Of a DNA stretch of 64,000 bases, positions 36,471 through 48,800 are shown in pieces. The notes under the pieces are model-generated. The model was not told the DNA's origin, made no database searches, and was given only the letters and a program-made list of their open reading frames with translations. The number at the start of each line of letters is the position of its first letter. Within the stretch, counting starts at the first letter, position 1. Position numbers and translations under genes: made by a program. Source of the stretch: Paracentrotus lividus (Eukaryota > Echinodermata > Echinoidea > Camarodonta > Echinidae); the NCBI GenBank assembly GCA_940671915.1, contig CALNVZ010001857.1, forward strand, positions 292,020-356,019. The letters are read 5' to 3'.

Positions 36471-36667
36471 AATTATAGGGACGACAAATTGAGGGGCTCC
36501 AAAATCACGTCGCCCCCCCCCCCCCCGGTTTGAAATCATGGATGCGCGGATGTAATGGATTTCATCAAGATCAAGGGAATATTGAAAAAAACAAAAACAA
36601 TTCTGTTAACCTGAAAATGCATGCAAAGTATACTGTAAGAAATATGCTCGAGCTGTTAAATAGATGG

Positions 36668-36701
36668 TCAACACACACACACACACACACACCCACCCAC
36701 A

Positions 36702-36745
<44 letters not shown>

Positions 36746-36766
36746 CACACACATACACACACACAA
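36668..36766. repeat. (CA)n microsatellite
   Basis: About 100 bp of CA with a few CC and GC interruptions. Confidence 0.95.
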
Positions 36767-37079
36767 TTCACTGGCAGAGCTGTTCTATCGGAATCAGGAC
36801 GTTATTGCTATACCTGCTATCTCACTGATCAATATTGCATATAAAAAACATGTTAATTAAGAATGGTTTTGACAACAGGATGAAGCCTTTGAAATAATAT
36901 GATATGATACGATACAATAAAAATAGATCATCTCGAAACAAAAGCTTATAAAATCTACTGGCAACAAATATCATGTTATGCAGGGCCCAAGCGCCTACCC
37001 TGGATAAATAAAACGATAAATCTATTATTATTATTATTAGTAGTAGTAGTAGTAGTAGTATATATACCATCAGACATAA

Positions 37080-37580
37080 TTATGAGGGGAACTTTAGTCA
37101 AAAAGAGCGAACTGTAGCAACATAGACCTAACACGATCATGGAAATGAGACATTGATAAAATAATCAAACATTAAAAAAAAAAAAATTTAAAAATTTAAA
37201 AAAAAAATAGGCCTACAAATAAGAATTTGTATAACAGTAAATTGATGATAGTACAGAGCAGACACAAAACCTTAAATAGGCCTACCTAAACGCTTATGTC
37301 CCATGTGTCAAATAGATGTAGGCCTACCGGTAGAATAGAACTTTTTTATCTTGACTGTGTAGTCCGAAAATAAAGAGAAATTCAATTTCAAAACATAATT
37401 CAATATATATGAAAAAACTATAGGCCTATTGTTCACGAAAAATTCGGTAGGGCCTATATTTACAACAAAGTCTAACGATTAAGATACAAGAAAAATGTAT
37501 CTATTCTCAATTAGAAATAGTCCTATGGCCTTGGATAAGGAAAGATTGAGCAGGTTGGGCCATGATAAAATTTAATTTTT
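37080..37580 (+). mobile_element. Decayed second copy of the LINE C-terminus
   Basis: Aligns in order to 22860-23310: GGGGAACTTTAGTCAAAA, AACAGTAAATTGATGATAG, TAAACGCTTATGTCCCATGT, AAATTC..TATATTTA, GGAAAGATTGAGCAGGTT. The reading frame is lost. Extra TAGGCCTA-like strings sit where the other copy has a plain TA. Confidence 0.75.
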
Positions 37581-37871
37581 GTTAATTATATATTATTGTG
37601 TATATTCTTCTTTTTTTATGTATATAATTATATAATATAATTTAATATAATTTTGCAGAATAAGGGAGTAAAATGGCAGGAGCCACTCGTGTTAATTCAT
37701 ATGTCTTCCAGTATAACTATAATATAATATAATCGAGATTTATTTTTCATAACAATTACATTGTTTTTACATACTTACACCACCCCGGGGCAAGGCTATA
37801 TTTATAGCCTACAACCGCTGTCTGTTTTGTACCGTCCATTTTGATAATAATAAAAAAATTATGGATCTAGT

Positions 37872-38090
37872 ACAGGGGCCGCGGAGCCGGGGGGGGGCTG
37901 GGTGAGCTTCAGCTCCCCCCCCCCCCCCCCCCCCGCGCGCCACTAAGTTTTTTCAGCAAACGTACGTGTACAAAAAATGCAAAAAAATGACCATAGAATT
38001 GTGATTGTTAGCCTGGTCAGCCCCCCCCCCCCCCCCTCTTTCGGCTCAGCCCCTCCACTTTAAAAAAGCTCCGCGGCCCTGGCCCCGTAG
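37872..38090. mobile_element. GC-ended MITE, copy 2
   Basis: TIRs GGGGCCGCGGAGCC and GCTCCGCGGCCCTGGCCCC, with long C-runs inside. Homologous to 34257-34460. Confidence 0.75.
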
Positions 38091-38317
38091 TATTGATTTT
38101 ATTTGATTTGATTTGTTTTGTATCGATATTGACAATAAAATTAGCGAAGAGGAATCCCCGAATTCAAATGATGACGTCATGTATATTATTAGCTAGCTGG
38201 AATTTGTGCCAAGAAAAACCGATCAAGGGTAGGCGCCATCTGAGGACGTTTCATGGTCTTACTCATAGTTTTTTTCTTTCTATTTATTAAAGGACAGGAC
38301 ATACAGGATCATTTACA

Positions 38318-38320
38318 ATG
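38318..38320 (+). CDS. RABGGTA: RABGGTA exon 1 (ATG-only coding part)
   Basis: The downstream exon begins with HGRLKVKT, which in this family directly follows the initiator Met. ACAATG followed immediately by a GTACGT donor supplies that Met. It is the only strong candidate upstream, so the assignment is inferred from phase and family N-terminus. Confidence 0.65.
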
Positions 38321-39792
38321 GTACGTTTTAAATTATACTTAAAATGCGTGCAATATGCAGTCTGGCAGATCTGTTCTTAGTGTGAATATTACAGTCCCAC
38401 TAGTAGAAATTCATGTTGTGTTGTAGTCTAACGTTAGACCTTAATCAAATAAAAAATGATAGTAATTTAGTAAAAGAACATCCAGCAAAGTCGCGCTAGT
38501 AGCAAAACCATTTCGGGACTATGGCAAAATTTCACTGTGAAGACTTTAAGAATTTTCCATTAGTCTATTGAAATAGGGTAGTGTGCGCATGTGCAGAACA
38601 GAAACACCCAGTTATTAAATTAATATTGTCATTATTGAATCATATCATGATTGTCAATTAACTGGCCTAAATGGAAAATTAAGTTCACTTTCTGAAAGTC
38701 TTCACACTAGAATTGCCACAGTCCCAACATGATTTTGCTGCTAGCTTGTTGTTCTTCCTGTTTTCATTGTACTAACCTCTTCATGATCATGACAAGTTCC
38801 TGAGGACTTTCACTGGGAAAAATTCAGGAGTGTTCTTTTGTTTTGTTTTGTTTTTTGTTTTTTTCATGATTAGTGTAATCAAATTTATTGAAAAACTATT
38901 CTAACTACAAAGAAATATAGGAGTACTTAAATTTAGAGTCAGTATATATTGCAAAAAGTAGAAAAACCGTGGAGAAAAACCAATGGACCAAGTTGCAATT
39001 GTTAAAAAGTACTTATAACCCTTACTTCAAGTTCAGTGCCTTCTGAATTCTGGATGTTATTGATGATAAACATGATTGGGTGCCAGGTCTAAGTGCGTTT
39101 TCGTATCCTTCGCGAGAAGGGATAGGGTAACGTTTGGCAACATGAAGGAATAGGAGTGACGGCGACCCCGGCGGACTAGGGTTAGGGTAGGGTAGGGTGG
39201 TTCTATGGAATAATTATAACATTTGTTTAAATTTCTTGTTCACCTTATCCTATACTAGCATGGTAGATTGAAAGTGAAGACCACTGAGGAACAACAAGAA
39301 GCTAAGAGAAAAGAGCGAGAAAAGAAGCTCAAGCTCTACACAGCAGGAACCCAGAGAGTATTTGAAAAGGTAATTTATTTCTTTGAGGTGTAATTAAAGT
39401 GCTTTGTAGCATATCCCCACCAGCCCCCCCCCCCAAAAAAAAAATAAATAAATAAAATAAATAATAATAATAAATCTCTTTTCAATTTTTTTTTTTTGTT
39501 GGTGGGGTAATATCAGTGTACATTCAAATTTGTTTCATTATTATTTTTTTTTCGGGGAGGGGAGGGAGATTTTTATCACTGTTTCCTTGTTTTTTTATTT
39601 TAAAGAAATATATATATACTTACCAGCATATCAAAGTTTGAAAGAACAAAAAAAAATCATCTTGTTGATAGAAGGATTTTTCATCATTAAATTAAAAATT
39701 TGCCAGTGGTCCAATTGTACATCAACCAATCAAATAATTTACTACATGTATCCTAATATCTGTAGAAAAGCAGAGATGACTTGTTGTGTTGT

Positions 39793-39835
<43 letters not shown>

Positions 39836-42800
39836 GAAGAATAAATAAAGTTTTGCATCGGATCAGAGTCAAGTAATAATAAACAAATTGTAAATAAAGC
39901 AATCCGTGACAAATTGAAGTATTAAATTTTCGGTCATAGACCTTCATCGCGCAAACGGTCAATTCCAGCGTAACGGACATGACATTCAGACAGATTTTTG
40001 TAATTCAAAGCATCACACAGCAGAATTGACTGTACTCGAATAACTTTTATTGAGCTTATCAGACACATAAAAGTATTTCAAAGCATTTCGTTGAACGGTT
40101 GCGGAAAAAATCAACTCCTTGCGAGCGTAACGGACATGACATGAAATGGACGAAGCGTTTTGACCTACTATTGAATATTCGAAACTTCCTGTGAATTCTT
40201 TGGTTCTGTGGGTACTGATTTTGGTGTCATTACACTTAAGTTATGCTCTATACATAGACAATGAATAGAAATGTTAAGAAAAGTTTTGTGGTGCATTCCT
40301 GCATTTATAGTTAAATATATTAGCGTACGGACATGAAAACACTGATTGCGGTAAACGGGACGATGACAGTTTATCGTTCACTTTGCTGCACGGACTATAT
40401 CTCTTTCTATTACAAGGTATACATGTAAGTGATATTCTATATATTTAATATTAAGGTTCATGAAGTTAAGGATCACTAACAATAATATAATGATTATCTT
40501 AATATCTCCAATTATTCTTGTTATTCTAAGGGGGGGTTCTTTTTTACATATTTTACAAAACTAAAATATTAAAGAAATATTTGCTTGCACAAATAATTAA
40601 AGTTTTATGAATATTTTTCAGTTCATTACCATCACCATATCCAAATATATATACTTTTTAGTTGATAATACTCTGGTTATTTATTCTTATCACAGCTTAG
40701 TATTTGAACACATACAATGCGTAACGGACATGACACTCTTTGAAGTGATACAATGTGTACACGTCTTTGTTTTAAATATGAAAGAAAAATAGAACTCGCA
40801 TGGCACAGAAGTGCTAACTACTTAATTACTTTATAAAAATTATTTATTCTGACGCTTTTAATATATGCAGGTTTATATGATCTAAACAGCCTATATTTAA
40901 TGATTTGTAAGGCTGACATACAACTAAATGTACCTCAAAAGTAAACAACATGACAAAGAACAATGAGGACAAAACATCACATTTTTTTGGTAAAAATACA
41001 AAACTTAAAAAGAATAACCTGTACATTCGATACATGTATAATATCAGATATAAAATGTTTTTAAGGTACCAGGCAGAACTCTAGGTTTATGAATTAAGTT
41101 ATATAGACGTTTTTGAGAAAGTTAACGTGACATAAAAAAAAAATGGCAGTTTCAAAAAGCATATAGTCCAAGGAACTAGAGTGTTATCAAAACTAGCAAA
41201 TTATCACTAAAGGGAATGAAATGTTTGAACAATCACTTGTGAGAAGGGCTCTTCCATCTAGGCATTAATGTCAATCGTAGGCCTGGAATTTTCCTCTGGT
41301 TATCTATGATTGTAGAATATTCTCTAAAAATCCACTACTTGATTCATATATTTAACTAATGCTCTTACAATCATTATCATCTTTTTTTGTAAGGTGGCTA
41401 CTATGGGCGAACATAGGTATTCTTCAGCATTTTCTTTAGAATATTACAACCTCGCACAATAGCTGTTTCACTTGTACTGCCTGTTATGAGGGGATGGATA
41501 CACAAGAGTGATTGTGGCTCTCATAATATTGGTTGTGTTGTCTTTATCAACTTTTCTGCATTCAACGATTAACAGGTATCCTTCATGAGGCTTGTCAAAT
41601 GTGAGTGTCTTGTTCTCACATATTCTTACACAGCTATGTTGGGAGTCTTGATGTGTACCTACTAGACTTGGAGTTGCAACCATTGTAAACGCAGTTGATA
41701 CCTGTATCAAGTGGAACGGAACGAACCTTCATAAGATCTCAGATTTTCTTGTTGGCAATATAAATTGTGCTATGGTATAGACTGTAAATGCTGTCAGCAT
41801 CATAGTTCTATCTGTATTGTTCCGTCTGGGATGTATGCATCATCACAATTTCACTCAATGACTCCAGCATAGATTGAAATCACGCTTATGGAGGCCAGGC
41901 TGATTCGTCAGAGACCCCTTCGCATGTGACGTTGGATGCAAGAAATGCCCATGAGAGGTGTAGATTCATGGATTCTAGAGCAGACAGAGGTATCCACAAA
42001 TTACTGCACACTACCGACACAGTACATTTTCGGCTTAACCCTGTATCACTCGATTCTAAAAACAGCATCGCGATAAGACGCGACAAATTTCTTCTATATA
42101 CACATTTAACATACCTTACTAACCATGTTGATCACACCTCATTTTTACAACGTCGCTGAACTAGGGGCTTACCCAAATCGCTCAATACTATTTCGCTCAG
42201 CAACACATACCACGGCATCCAACATGCTCATCTATTAAACATTTTACATCTAACCTCAGAGCTAATCCCCACAAACACTTTAAATTATACCATCTTCTCA
42301 TCAGGTGCATTTTTAATTGACATATACCCGATACGAAGGAAGGATAGGGGGGAGCAATTAGAGGAGTCAAGAGCCCAAGAGCAAATAGAGGTAGCATTTA
42401 AAGAGCAAGACGTATGGGAAGTAGGTAGTAGAGAGGTTAAGTCTGAGGTTAGCAATTTAGGCAAAGGCAGAGAGCAGAACTGCAAAGAGGATTCAAAGGT
42501 AGCATAAGAGAGAAAAGGAGACGAGCAGCCAAATAGTAGTGATGGAGAGAGTTAGAGGACAATTAACAATGGAGAGACAAGTAAGAGAGGAAGCACTAGT
42601 GGTATGTGTCAGGGGAGGGTAGAGAAGATAGCAATTTTTTTATTGGAGAGGAGCAGTGTTGATAGAGTGTTGGGGAGCGGGCCAGGTGAGGAGAAGGCAA
42701 GGGCACATTATAGAAGAGGTAGATTTTAAGAAGGTTAGCTAGAAGGTGAGAGAGTTTAGGCAGAGGACAGGTCAATTTAATGCTTGAGGACATTGTTCTG

Positions 42801-45800
42801 ATGTCAATTTTGTTTTAAATTATGAGGCGCACAACATGCTGAAAGATGTTGATGTTAGCATAGTTGGAACTTGCCCATCGAAATGGTAGAGTAACATTTT
42901 TGTCATGTTCAAGGCTGTCACTCGGAATCAACTGAGAGTCGCAAAATATGTATTTTGTCCAAAGTAAAATGGTAAAGATTGTGATCTGCATTTGGTGCCA
43001 GTGAGCTGACTGCACTTCATCCTGATATACCGAGGTGTAATTCTCAGAAAAGTCTACCTACATGTACAAAGGGTGAACAACGTGGTCATCTGAAATCATA
43101 CTTCCATGGGTAAAAAGGAAGATCTGAATATTTTTGTTTTATCTAATAAATAAACTAATGTCAGATATTTAGAATTCATGTAGTTACTAGTATTTGATGT
43201 TAGCATCCAACCGATCCTAAAACAATTTAGAATGACCAATGCAATCTGATAATCATTATTGAGCACGACACAATTGTTGTTTTTCTGTAGAACGGTATCC
43301 AATCACACTTTATAATTATAAATATGGTATGTGCATGTTCCGTTACGCAAAGTGTCATGTCCGTTAACGTCATTTGTCCTGAAGATAAGTAACATGGTAT
43401 AACGGAGGGATGGTTTTGCTAAACATGTGAGGGCGTTGGTGATGTCTAACATAAGATTATCTGTACTTTTTGCAGTAAATTACTAATACCAATTTCCTCT
43501 TAGAATGTGAAAACTGGTAAGTGACAAGTAAAGAGACCATAGCGACTGCTATATTCAAAAACCTAAATTGGTTAAAAGAAAATACACACAAATTTTCTGA
43601 GACATCCAATGGCTCAAAAATATGAAGAATGGTATAATTTATGAAATTATACACTATGTTTCTCTTTAGTATAAATTCATTAAATTCAGCTGTTAAAAGT
43701 TAGAATTTTGAGACCTCTGGGACCTATTTGTTTTCTTATAAGAGAAGGAAGAGATAACGACAACCTAAATAACCACATATATATGTGTTTTTGCGTTAAT
43801 TACCTCCCCTCCATTTTCTTTCGATTGTATGAAAAAAATACAAAAATTTTGGTCGTAATATAAGCGATTTGTCTGTTGGAAAAATGAAAATTTTATAGAT
43901 TACTTTTTTATAGAAATATTTTCAGTGCTTAAGTGATGGGATTAAGAAACTTTTACTATTTTTCACTAAGAGTGAATTCCATAGGAATTGCGAGCCAAAA
44001 ACGCGCAAAAACGACGAAAAATTAATTACAATGCGCAACCAACGGAGACAGAAAAACAGAAAAGAGAAAAGGGGAGAGAGACGAAGAGAAGGGAGACGAT
44101 CATCAAAACAGGACACAAGCAAAGGCGCACAAAGAAAGGGGGAGAGGGGAGAGAAGAGTGACGTAAAAACGTCACAAAAAGTACGAGAGAAAAGAGAGAG
44201 AGAGAGGGAGTAGAAGCAAGAAGAAAAGACAGGAGAGAGAAAGAGAGGAGGAAAGAAGAAATGAAAGAGAAAGAAAAAAGAACAACAAAGAGAAAAGAAG
44301 GAAAGGAGAAGTTGCTCTCTGTATATATATTAAAAACAACAAAAAACAGGAGCAACAAAAATCTCATCATAATAATTCAACTTATCACACTCTGTTTTTT
44401 CAACTGGTTTTTTAGAGAAAGAAAAGGAATTGTATGCGGAAGATCTTGGAGATATGTGCAGAACTGCTTTCTGCCATCCAGACATTCTACACACTATTGG
44501 AACTAGAAGTGAGACGTTCAGAGGTTTATACAGAGACAAAGTAAGTCATGTACAATACTCACTGTAAAACAAGCACAGAATACATTGACAAGTTTTCTTT
44601 ATAAATTAGGCCATTCTGAATAGGAGTGTTCCTATGACAGTGGTTAATTCAGGGCCGACACTGTACTTTATTTTGTTAGGGGAGCCAGCCGGCCTTCCAA
44701 GCACTTTCTTTATAGGATTGCCATGCCAGTGGGATTTTCAAGGGGAGCACCAAGTTGTGTCAACATCTGTTTTTTGTCATAAATACATGGGCATTAACTA
44801 ATTAAAAATTCACGACACCAATACACGATACCCTATCTTAGTCTAGTTATAACTTAGAGAATATACATCAAGGGCAGTTGTATGAACAGATCACAAATAA
44901 TGATTAAAGGAGTAGAAGTAAGAAATAGCATTATATTGTGGCTGATAACGCTAGAAACAACGTTAGGGAGAACAATCGGGAACTATTCGTGTACAAAAAT
45001 ATACTTCTAAGGAGCCCGCCAGAGTGTATTCAAGGGAGCCAAATCGGCCAGGCTCGGCTCCTGTTGAAAGTCAAAGCAACTGTCAACTCAAGAATTCAAT
45101 CAGCCTTACAAATACAACGAGCCCAGTTATCCACATATCCTGTCAACGTTTTTAGATGGGCAAGGTTGGTCCAGATGTAAATAATCTGAATTGATTTTGT
45201 ACCCAATCACACAACAAAAAGTCCCATTTTAAAAAGTGCATATGTGTCTATGTGCATAGATGTGTTCAGTGAAACAAGATTTCATTAATAAATCTATGAG
45301 GCAAATTGGCTAGAGTAATAGTGTAATGGCTAGTAAGGTGAACTTGGCTGGACACATATGTGTACTGATAGGGTAAATGGTCTAGTTTCGCTACTCAAGA
45401 CAAATAATTGTTGTCAATATAGAATCTGTGCTTGCAGACTACACCATACCGTACATAGATACAATACAAAATCAATGAAATTGCTAGAATTATATTTTTT
45501 TAAATGATGTTTGTAATTTCTTCTTATATTTTTTTTTTCTTCAGGAGTCCTGATGAGATTGCAAGAGCTTATTTGATCGTGAGCTGGGTTCATCATTGAG
45601 ACGTGCCCTGAGGGTGAATCCCAAGTCTTAATGGGGCATGGTATACACGACGGTGCTGGGTGATGGACCACACCCGACCACCAGATGGAACGCAGGAACT
45701 CAAACTCTGTAATCTTTACTTGGAGTATGACGAGAAAGAATTGTGAGTCAAGTGCGAGTGGGAACATAATTGGACAGAGACTTGCAGACCTGCAAAAATC

Positions 45801-48800
45801 AGGACAACCTGGAAAATGGTCTCACTTTTTAAATTTCCAGTTATGGAATTTGAGATTAAAAGTTTTGAGTGTATTTAACTTTCTGAAAAATGATGTCCAC
45901 ACCCACCCCTTTCATTCACAGATATTCAGTTACAATATTGAAATGCAACATTGGTGTGACTAAGTAATAAGATTTAAACCCTTCCGAGGAGAAATAAAAT
46001 AACTATTGAAATTTTCAATCTTTTTTTTATACCAACACAGTCCATTGCTGGGACTATAGGCGATTTGTCGTGGGCAAGTCGAACGTTGCCTCATCAGAAG
46101 AAACTCGCAGTATACCAGCACCAGATCAGTACTAACATTCTCCAACTACCTCTCCTGGCTTATAGGAGATAACTCCTACCAGTACTTCAATCCAGATGAG
46201 GAGAAGAAGGAGAAATCAAGGGAAAGACATCCTCATACAAGGTATCAATATCTCTTCCTGTTTGACCTCTTACCTTGAGAGTTCCACTAGATTAAATGTC
46301 TCTTTTAATGACACTGTGGTATTACGGTTATCTTTGAAACTTAGAAAGTATGAATCGCATACTACCATCAGCAGAAAGGACCTTGATGGTCTGCTACAGA
46401 TGATAAACGTTCTTGACACTTTGGCATTATGGTTGTCCTTGAAAACCAAGATACTTACAAAATCGCAATAATACCCAATCAGAGACAGAAGAGCACAAAA
46501 CCACTGACAAATATGAATTTATTTTCTGTTCAAGTACATCAAAAGTATCACATTGTGATGTTATACAGCGTAAATGACCTATTCTGTTGTATCCTGAATC
46601 TACCAATAAAAGTTTTATTCCATTTGACAGCTTTTGTCCTCTTGCTCAAATTGTGAAACTTTTTTTGTTCTGTTCTGCTTTGTGTTTTTATTATTAATAT
46701 CAATTATTAAACATATTGTCCATATTCGCAAGGTGTTCTCAGTTTAAGCTAGCCTAAATTCTGTGGTTTAATTATGGGTAGCAAAATGTGTTCACAATCT
46801 GTCTACATTTTATTTTTTTATTCTTTGTTTCAGAATATGATTTGGTGCAGAATGCTTTTCTCTACCTAGAATAATGACCAGAGTGTTGGTTTTACCACAG
46901 ATGGCTGATGGGTAAGAGGTAAGCCAAGTTCATACGGCCCACATTCTGACCATAAAACGCGAGTTTGTACGCATAGTTAAGGTTGTGCGAAGCTATTGTG
47001 TGATCCTTTTCTCTGATTTGTTCAGACTAAAAGGATAACAAAATAGTTTCGCAACAAACTTCAACTTGACTCAAATGCACGGTCTTCGCTCCAAGAATAA
47101 GGCCATAGAGTTTTATATTTTTGCCTAACCTATATCTATATTCCAAGTACAATGTGTACAGTTTCTATTATACTCCATTCATATGGTTTGTATTCACTTG
47201 GTCTAACAATGGTTGGTCCAATTCCCTATTGTCTAATACAACATGGGCTGAACCCATTTGGTCTACCAACAATTTGGTTTAATTTCCATTGATCTCATCA
47301 GCTTGCATGCAAAGTAAGGAACCACACAATTAATACAGCACAAAGATAAGACACACAAAAATTCTAAGAGAAAAATCATAGAGGCAGTATAAAGTTCGAT
47401 AACTCTAATAGATAATAATAATAATAGTATACATTTATATAGCGCTTAATACATATATCCACCTTAGTGTTTCTAAGCGCTTTTAGTGTTAACTGATTAT
47501 TACCCGGCTCTTAGCTAGGCTACCCCGAAAGGTGCTCACAGCTATTCAAGGAATTGCTTCTCCTCACGCCGTAACCCATTCACCTCAACTTGGGTCAAGT
47601 ACGGCAAATTTGCAGGTTGACACCTTGCCAAGGATGCTAGTGGTACAAACGAAAGCTCATCTTGTGTACTCGTAATAGTGTATGAATCAATAAAACTCTT
47701 CTGGTGTAACCGTAATTACTCTTCTTGCCATTCCTGTGCATTCTGGTGCATTCATAGTGTAGGCACTCAATGTATAATTGGATCGTATTCTCCATCTGTA
47801 TGGGAAAAATTAATAAATCATGCTATTAAAAACAAACAGACAAAATATAGCAGAAATAAACATTCAGCTGGCCTTGTGATGTTATATAAATCAACAAAGT
47901 TCTATAGAGTCTGTACTTACATTACACACTGGCTGAAGTCTTTGGTAATTCTTATTAGAGAAATTGCAACTTCTACAGGCTCCAGTGTTACCTCTTGTGA
48001 AGACCCTGACTTGCGTAATTTCCTTCAGGTGTGTAAAGTTGTCTTTCATGCTCTTGAGAGACTTTACCATGGCTTCTGCTTTCTCTTGCGATGCAGTGTT
48101 TTTTGGTCTGGTCTTCTGTAGAGCGTTGCCTTCTTGTTCATAACATTTCATTCGCCTCCAACTCCTCTTCCTCATTGGAAAACTTATTATCTTTCTTTTT
48201 GATTTTGTTTTCTTTATGTTGCATATAGGTGAAAAGCCACTGGGAATACAAGTTGTCTATGCAAATTGCGCCCTCAACCAAGTGATGGTGACTTTCAGCC
48301 AGCCTGTTAACCTCTTCCAGCAGCCTGCGGAGGTGTCCATCAATGGCTCGGTTGTCGAAGGAACTTGGAGGAACTCTAGGGTAGCCAATACCACTCCATC
48401 ATGGGGTATCCTTTTTATGAAGATTTTATAGCACATAATTCAAAGGTCTCTATGCTTTACAAAAGATGTTAAAGGTACAAACAACTTAAAGAGTAATTAT
48501 AATTACTTGTCTCAATAAAAAAAAAACAGTAAGAAATTCATATCACATAAAGTAATACAAGAAAAATAAAGTAATATGAACTAATTCTTATGTAAGTATA
48601 TATTAAGTACGGTAGTTTTTTAATTAATCCATTTGTGATATACTGTGTTGTGGTCCAATGGATCAGTCACGGACTGTTGATGAAAGGATATGTGGTTCAA
48701 ATCCGGGCCACTCACAAATGTTCTTTGTCAAGACACTAATGTACACATACCACTCTCGCCCCAGGTGATGTATATGGGTACCGGTAGGAAGAACTTCTTG

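Noticed and set aside
47891-48175. 94-codon minus-strand ORF (KAEAMVKSLKSMKDNF)
   Set aside because: Looks protein-like but matches no family I know. It is antisense inside RABGGTA intron 6 and lacks supporting splice structure.
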